From Nanobdellota archaeon (GTDB taxonomy: Bacteria; Patescibacteriota; Minisyncoccia; UBA6257; GWB1-50-10): 16,193 nt of DNA. The notes under the pieces are model-generated. The model had not been told where the DNA came from and ran no database searches. It saw nothing but the letters and a program-made list of their open reading frames with translations. The stretch lies in NCBI GenBank assembly GCA_030695805.1, contig JAUYPG010000044.1:1-16193 (forward strand), given 5' to 3'. Shown in pieces: positions 13,842 through 16,193 of the stretch (position 1 is the stretch's first letter; every line of letters begins with the position of its first letter). Made by a program: the position numbers and the translations under genes.

Positions 13842-16193
13842 ATGCTGAAATTCCTCATGAAAAAAGTAAGAAATTTTGACTATTTCAATCTTGGGAATTC
13901 GTTCGCTTTGTACTACCTGTTTATTTTTTTTGGACTGCCTCTGGTGTATCTCGTGGGAGCTCGTGCGGTATATCTTGATTCTTTGCTGGCGCACGCGTCT
14001 ATAAGCGGGGGGATTGCCGTGATTCTTATTCTCGGATTATTGTCATTTGCTATTGGATATCGAGCCATGAAACCGCGGGAACGCTGGACTACTCGGCTCG
14101 GGCTACATAAACAATGGAAAGAAAAAAATACAACATGGACGTTTGCAGCGCTTCTTGCCATAACTCTCGCGGGGAAAATCGTGATGTTTCTGAACGGCCA
14201 CTACCTCATCTCTTTCAGGATATTTCATCTGGAGCCGCTTTTTGGAAGCGTAAACAGCACGGGATTCGGGCAATTTACTGGGTACTTCGCGATTCCGGGG
14301 TTTGCCTTGCTCGCGCTTGCCTTTACCCGTTGCTTTGAGCTTAAAAAACAGGGAAACGCCTCACACAAGGTATGGAGAAAAATAAGCTGGGCGCTTCTCA
14401 TTCTTGAAGTCGGAAGCGGGCTTTTGACGGGAAACCGCCTACCGGTCATTACAGCGATCATGCTCTATGCCGTGGTGCGGCATTACGCCTACAAAAAAAG
14501 CTGGAAACATTTTATCGCGGTCGTGGTGTTTAGCGTAATAGTCATCATGCCCGCGGGTTCTTTTTTTGAAAGACCAGGCGATATGCTTTCTGCCTTAAAA
14601 ACATCAAAACCAGGCCAGATCGTTTTGGACACTACCATGGGAAGATTTTCTCAAAACGTCGTCATATCCTCAATCATTAAAAAAACCGAACATTATTCGT
14701 ATGGAAAAAATTTGCTTAATTTTTTTGTAAGCTTGGGCCCACCGAGATTTATTTGGAAAGACAAGCCCGTTATTTCCTTTCAAGGAAACAAGTTCGGTAG
14801 GGAATACGGCGTCATAAACGATTTTGATTTCAACACCAACGTGGGCCCGACCATAGTGGGCGACCTGTATATGAATTTCGGTTTTTGGGGAATTATCGGC
14901 GGTCTCTTCGCGTTTGGACTCATATTTCGGTTTCTGTTTGACCTCCTCATCTCTTTCCCCGCGAGAGCGCCTGGAGGAGTGCTGATATACGCCGTTCTCT
15001 GGCCGGACCTCATAAAGGGCATGGAAAATGACGTGGCATCCGTCTTGGCAGGAGCGGTAAAATTGGCCATTTTTATGTATTGTATCCACCTATGCCTTAC
15101 AGCTGATTGGCGCCGACTTATAACGCGCGTTGCGAGCTTCTGGCGTCCACTTGTTCTCGGAGTTTTTATTTGGATGTTTATAGGAGACGCCATAAGAAAA
15201 CTTATCCCAACCCAGCCCTGGCAACTCATGCTTGTGCTAGACATCATAGTTGGATTAACATATTTCCTTTTTGTGATTGATTGCGTAAAAAATAAAAAAT
15301 TTCTGTGGCGACCGCCATTTTTAGTTCCTATACTCGTCTTCTCCGCAATATTTTTGTGGAGCGCGCTCGGACCATACTCCACGGGCTTTGGCGCAGCCGC
15401 CGTTGGATTCAGGAATTATCTTTGGTTTGTCCCTCTTATGTTTTTGGGATATGAAATGTTTGATAGCAAAGAACAGGTACTCAAATTCTGCCGAGTTCTT
15501 TCATGTATCGCGATTCCTCTCTTCATCCTCGCGGGAATCCAACAAGTATTTCATAATACCGACATCACACTCCTCAATCCTTTCGCGGAGGGCCACAGAG
15601 TTCGTTCCGGCGATATCAATCTCGTGAGCTCTGTCTTCGGAAGTGCTCAACGTTTTGGAATGGTCTCCATGTTCCTTTTCTTTTTGGGCATAGCCGCACG
15701 AAGTCCCGCCACCCTCTTTGCGTTCGCGAGCGTCATGTTAAGCGGAAGCCGGTCCGCTTTCGTGCTTTCGGTGTTTGGTTTTATAGCACTTCTTTTTTTC
15801 GGTAAAAAGCAGTTTTTCGGAAAAGCATCATCTGTCAAAATAGCCGTGGGAATTCTTGCGGTAATTGTGTTGCTTTGGAGCGTTCCTTCGTTCAGAGACA
15901 CCATCTCCTTCCAGGTGAAAGAAGGCATCCCCATGATCGGTAAAAGTCGAATTGGAATATTCGCGGGAGAGATGAGGGAGGTATGGGGAAATCATTTTTC
16001 TTGGTTTGGAAGAGGAGCAGGCGCGTTCTCTCAAGGAGTTCGGTATGTTGGGAAAGAACAAGCATTGTCTTACGAAAAATCTTTGGGAGAAACAGGGATA
16101 CGGAATTTGCTTTTGGAGCTTGGTGTGATAGGGCTTGTGGCATTTTATGTAATGTGGGCGAGTGTTCTATATGCAATGGTGAAAACATGGAAA
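13842..16193 (+). CDS. Apparent fusion of Wzy-like repeat-unit polymerase and WaaL/Wzy_C-type O-antigen ligase, 3' end outside window
   Basis: The frame is open from ATG 13842 to the right edge, 784 codons without a stop; ATG 13857 (residue 6) is an alternative start. The protein is multi-spanning, with about 20 hydrophobic segments, roughly double a normal polymerase. Residues 1-420 look like a complete oligosaccharide repeat-unit polymerase: segments near 21-40, 54-73, 100-117 and 146-162, LLTGNRLPVITAIMLYAV (194-211), a long outer loop with GRFSQN (267-272) and PPRFIWKDKP (300-309), and the typical closing GDLYMNFGFWGIIGGLFAFG (340-359). Residues 430-784 look like an O-antigen ligase/polymerase: new segments from 434, GFRNYLWFVPLMFLGYEMF (522-540), LSGSRSAFVLSVFG (633-646), the loop KSRIGIF (701-707) and GRGAGAF (723-729), then LLLELGVIGLVAFYVMW (756-772). 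Expected role: polymerising, and perhaps transferring, the flipped glycan outside the membrane. No ribosome binding site is seen at 13842. Confidence 0.85.
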   Translation, partial: MLKFLMKKVRNFDYFNLGNSFALYYLFIFFGLPLVYLVGARAVYLDSLLAHASISGGIAVILILGLLSFAIGYRAMKPRERWTTRLGLHKQWKEKNTTWTFAALLAITLAGKIVMFLNGHYLISFRIFHLEPLFGSVNSTGFGQFTGYFAIPGFALLALAFTRCFELKKQGNASHKVWRKISWALLILEVGSGLLTGNRLPVITAIMLYAVVRHYAYKKSWKHFIAVVVFSVIVIMPAGSFFERPGDMLSALKTSKPGQIVLDTTMGRFSQNVVISSIIKKTEHYSYGKNLLNFFVSLGPPRFIWKDKPVISFQGNKFGREYGVINDFDFNTNVGPTIVGDLYMNFGFWGIIGGLFAFGLIFRFLFDLLISFPARAPGGVLIYAVLWPDLIKGMENDVASVLAGAVKLAIFMYCIHLCLTADWRRLITRVASFWRPLVLGVFIWMFIGDAIRKLIPTQPWQLMLVLDIIVGLTYFLFVIDCVKNKKFLWRPPFLVPILVFSAIFLWSALGPYSTGFGAAAVGFRNYLWFVPLMFLGYEMFDSKEQVLKFCRVLSCIAIPLFILAGIQQVFHNTDITLLNPFAEGHRVRSGDINLVSSVFGSAQRFGMVSMFLFFLGIAARSPATLFAFASVMLSGSRSAFVLSVFGFIALLFFGKKQFFGKASSVKIAVGILAVIVLLWSVPSFRDTISFQVKEGIPMIGKSRIGIFAGEMREVWGNHFSWFGRGAGAFSQGVRYVGKEQALSYEKSLGETGIRNLLLELGVIGLVAFYVMWASVLYAMVKTWK

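Noticed and set aside
14670..15382. Reverse-strand frames opposite the polymerase fusion
   Set aside because: The forward frame is continuous and has polymerase motifs; the reverse products are polar and without family likeness.
1..16193. Antiphage defence, toxin-antitoxin, transposase, tRNA or rRNA genes
   Set aside because: None seen on reading either strand; all sizeable genes fit glycan synthesis or modification.

Overview
The window reads as a bacterial surface-glycan (exopolysaccharide, capsule or O-antigen-like) biosynthesis locus. Short or overlapping gene junctions, mostly weak ribosome binding sites, unusual domain fusions, 7-bp tandem repeats and an intergenic CCTGCC-type palindrome together suggest a small-genome member of the Candidate Phyla Radiation (Parcubacteria/Patescibacteria type). 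That placement is an inference from style; no rRNA or other marker gene is present. One gene ends in TGA and none needs TGA read as an amino acid, so the standard bacterial code fits.

Layout. At the left edge a membrane-anchored SGNH/GDSL-type hydrolase runs leftward out of the window (complement of 1-432). Divergent from it, a rightward series begins: NodU/CmcH-type carbamoyltransferase (485-2272), a TolB/oligogalacturonate-lyase-like beta-propeller protein overlapping it by 4 bp (2269-3549), and a CgeB-like glycosyltransferase (3554-4597). After a 53-bp gap holding a perfect 20-bp palindrome between heptamer repeats come a 720-residue fusion of nucleotidyltransferase-like, thymidylate-kinase-like and GT4 glycosyltransferase domains (4651-6813), an FkbM methyltransferase (6806-7576), an aminoglycoside-phosphotransferase-fold protein with a degenerate catalytic loop (7554-8711), and a second FkbM methyltransferase (8716-9402). 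A Wzx-like flippase lies on the opposite strand (9389-10861), tail-to-tail with a 14-bp overlap. A second rightward series follows: two GT4 glycosyltransferases (10942-12099, 12068-13114), a class I SAM methyltransferase (13095-13805), and a very long multi-spanning protein (13842 to the right edge, 784 codons, still open).

How they fit together. Four glycosyltransferase domains would build a lipid-linked repeat unit. Three methyltransferases and a carbamoyltransferase could decorate it, the Wzx-like protein would flip it, and the last gene would polymerise or transfer it outside the membrane. The SGNH protein could add or remove acyl groups. No initiating phosphoglycosyltransferase and no chain-length regulator is visible in the window.

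Most interesting points: (1) the last gene appears to join two different polymerase families in one frame, a Wzy-like repeat-unit polymerase followed by a WaaL/Wzy_C-type O-antigen ligase domain; (2) the NTase-kinase-GT4 fusion has a near-ideal Shine-Dalgarno and ATG exactly at the start of its GT4 part; (3) the kinase-fold protein has lost its usual catalytic residues and has two different heptamer tandem repeats inside its coding sequence; (4) heptamer repeats recur at five loci; (5) a 17-base stretch inside one glycosyltransferase gene is complementary to the widely conserved 3' end of 16S rRNA.
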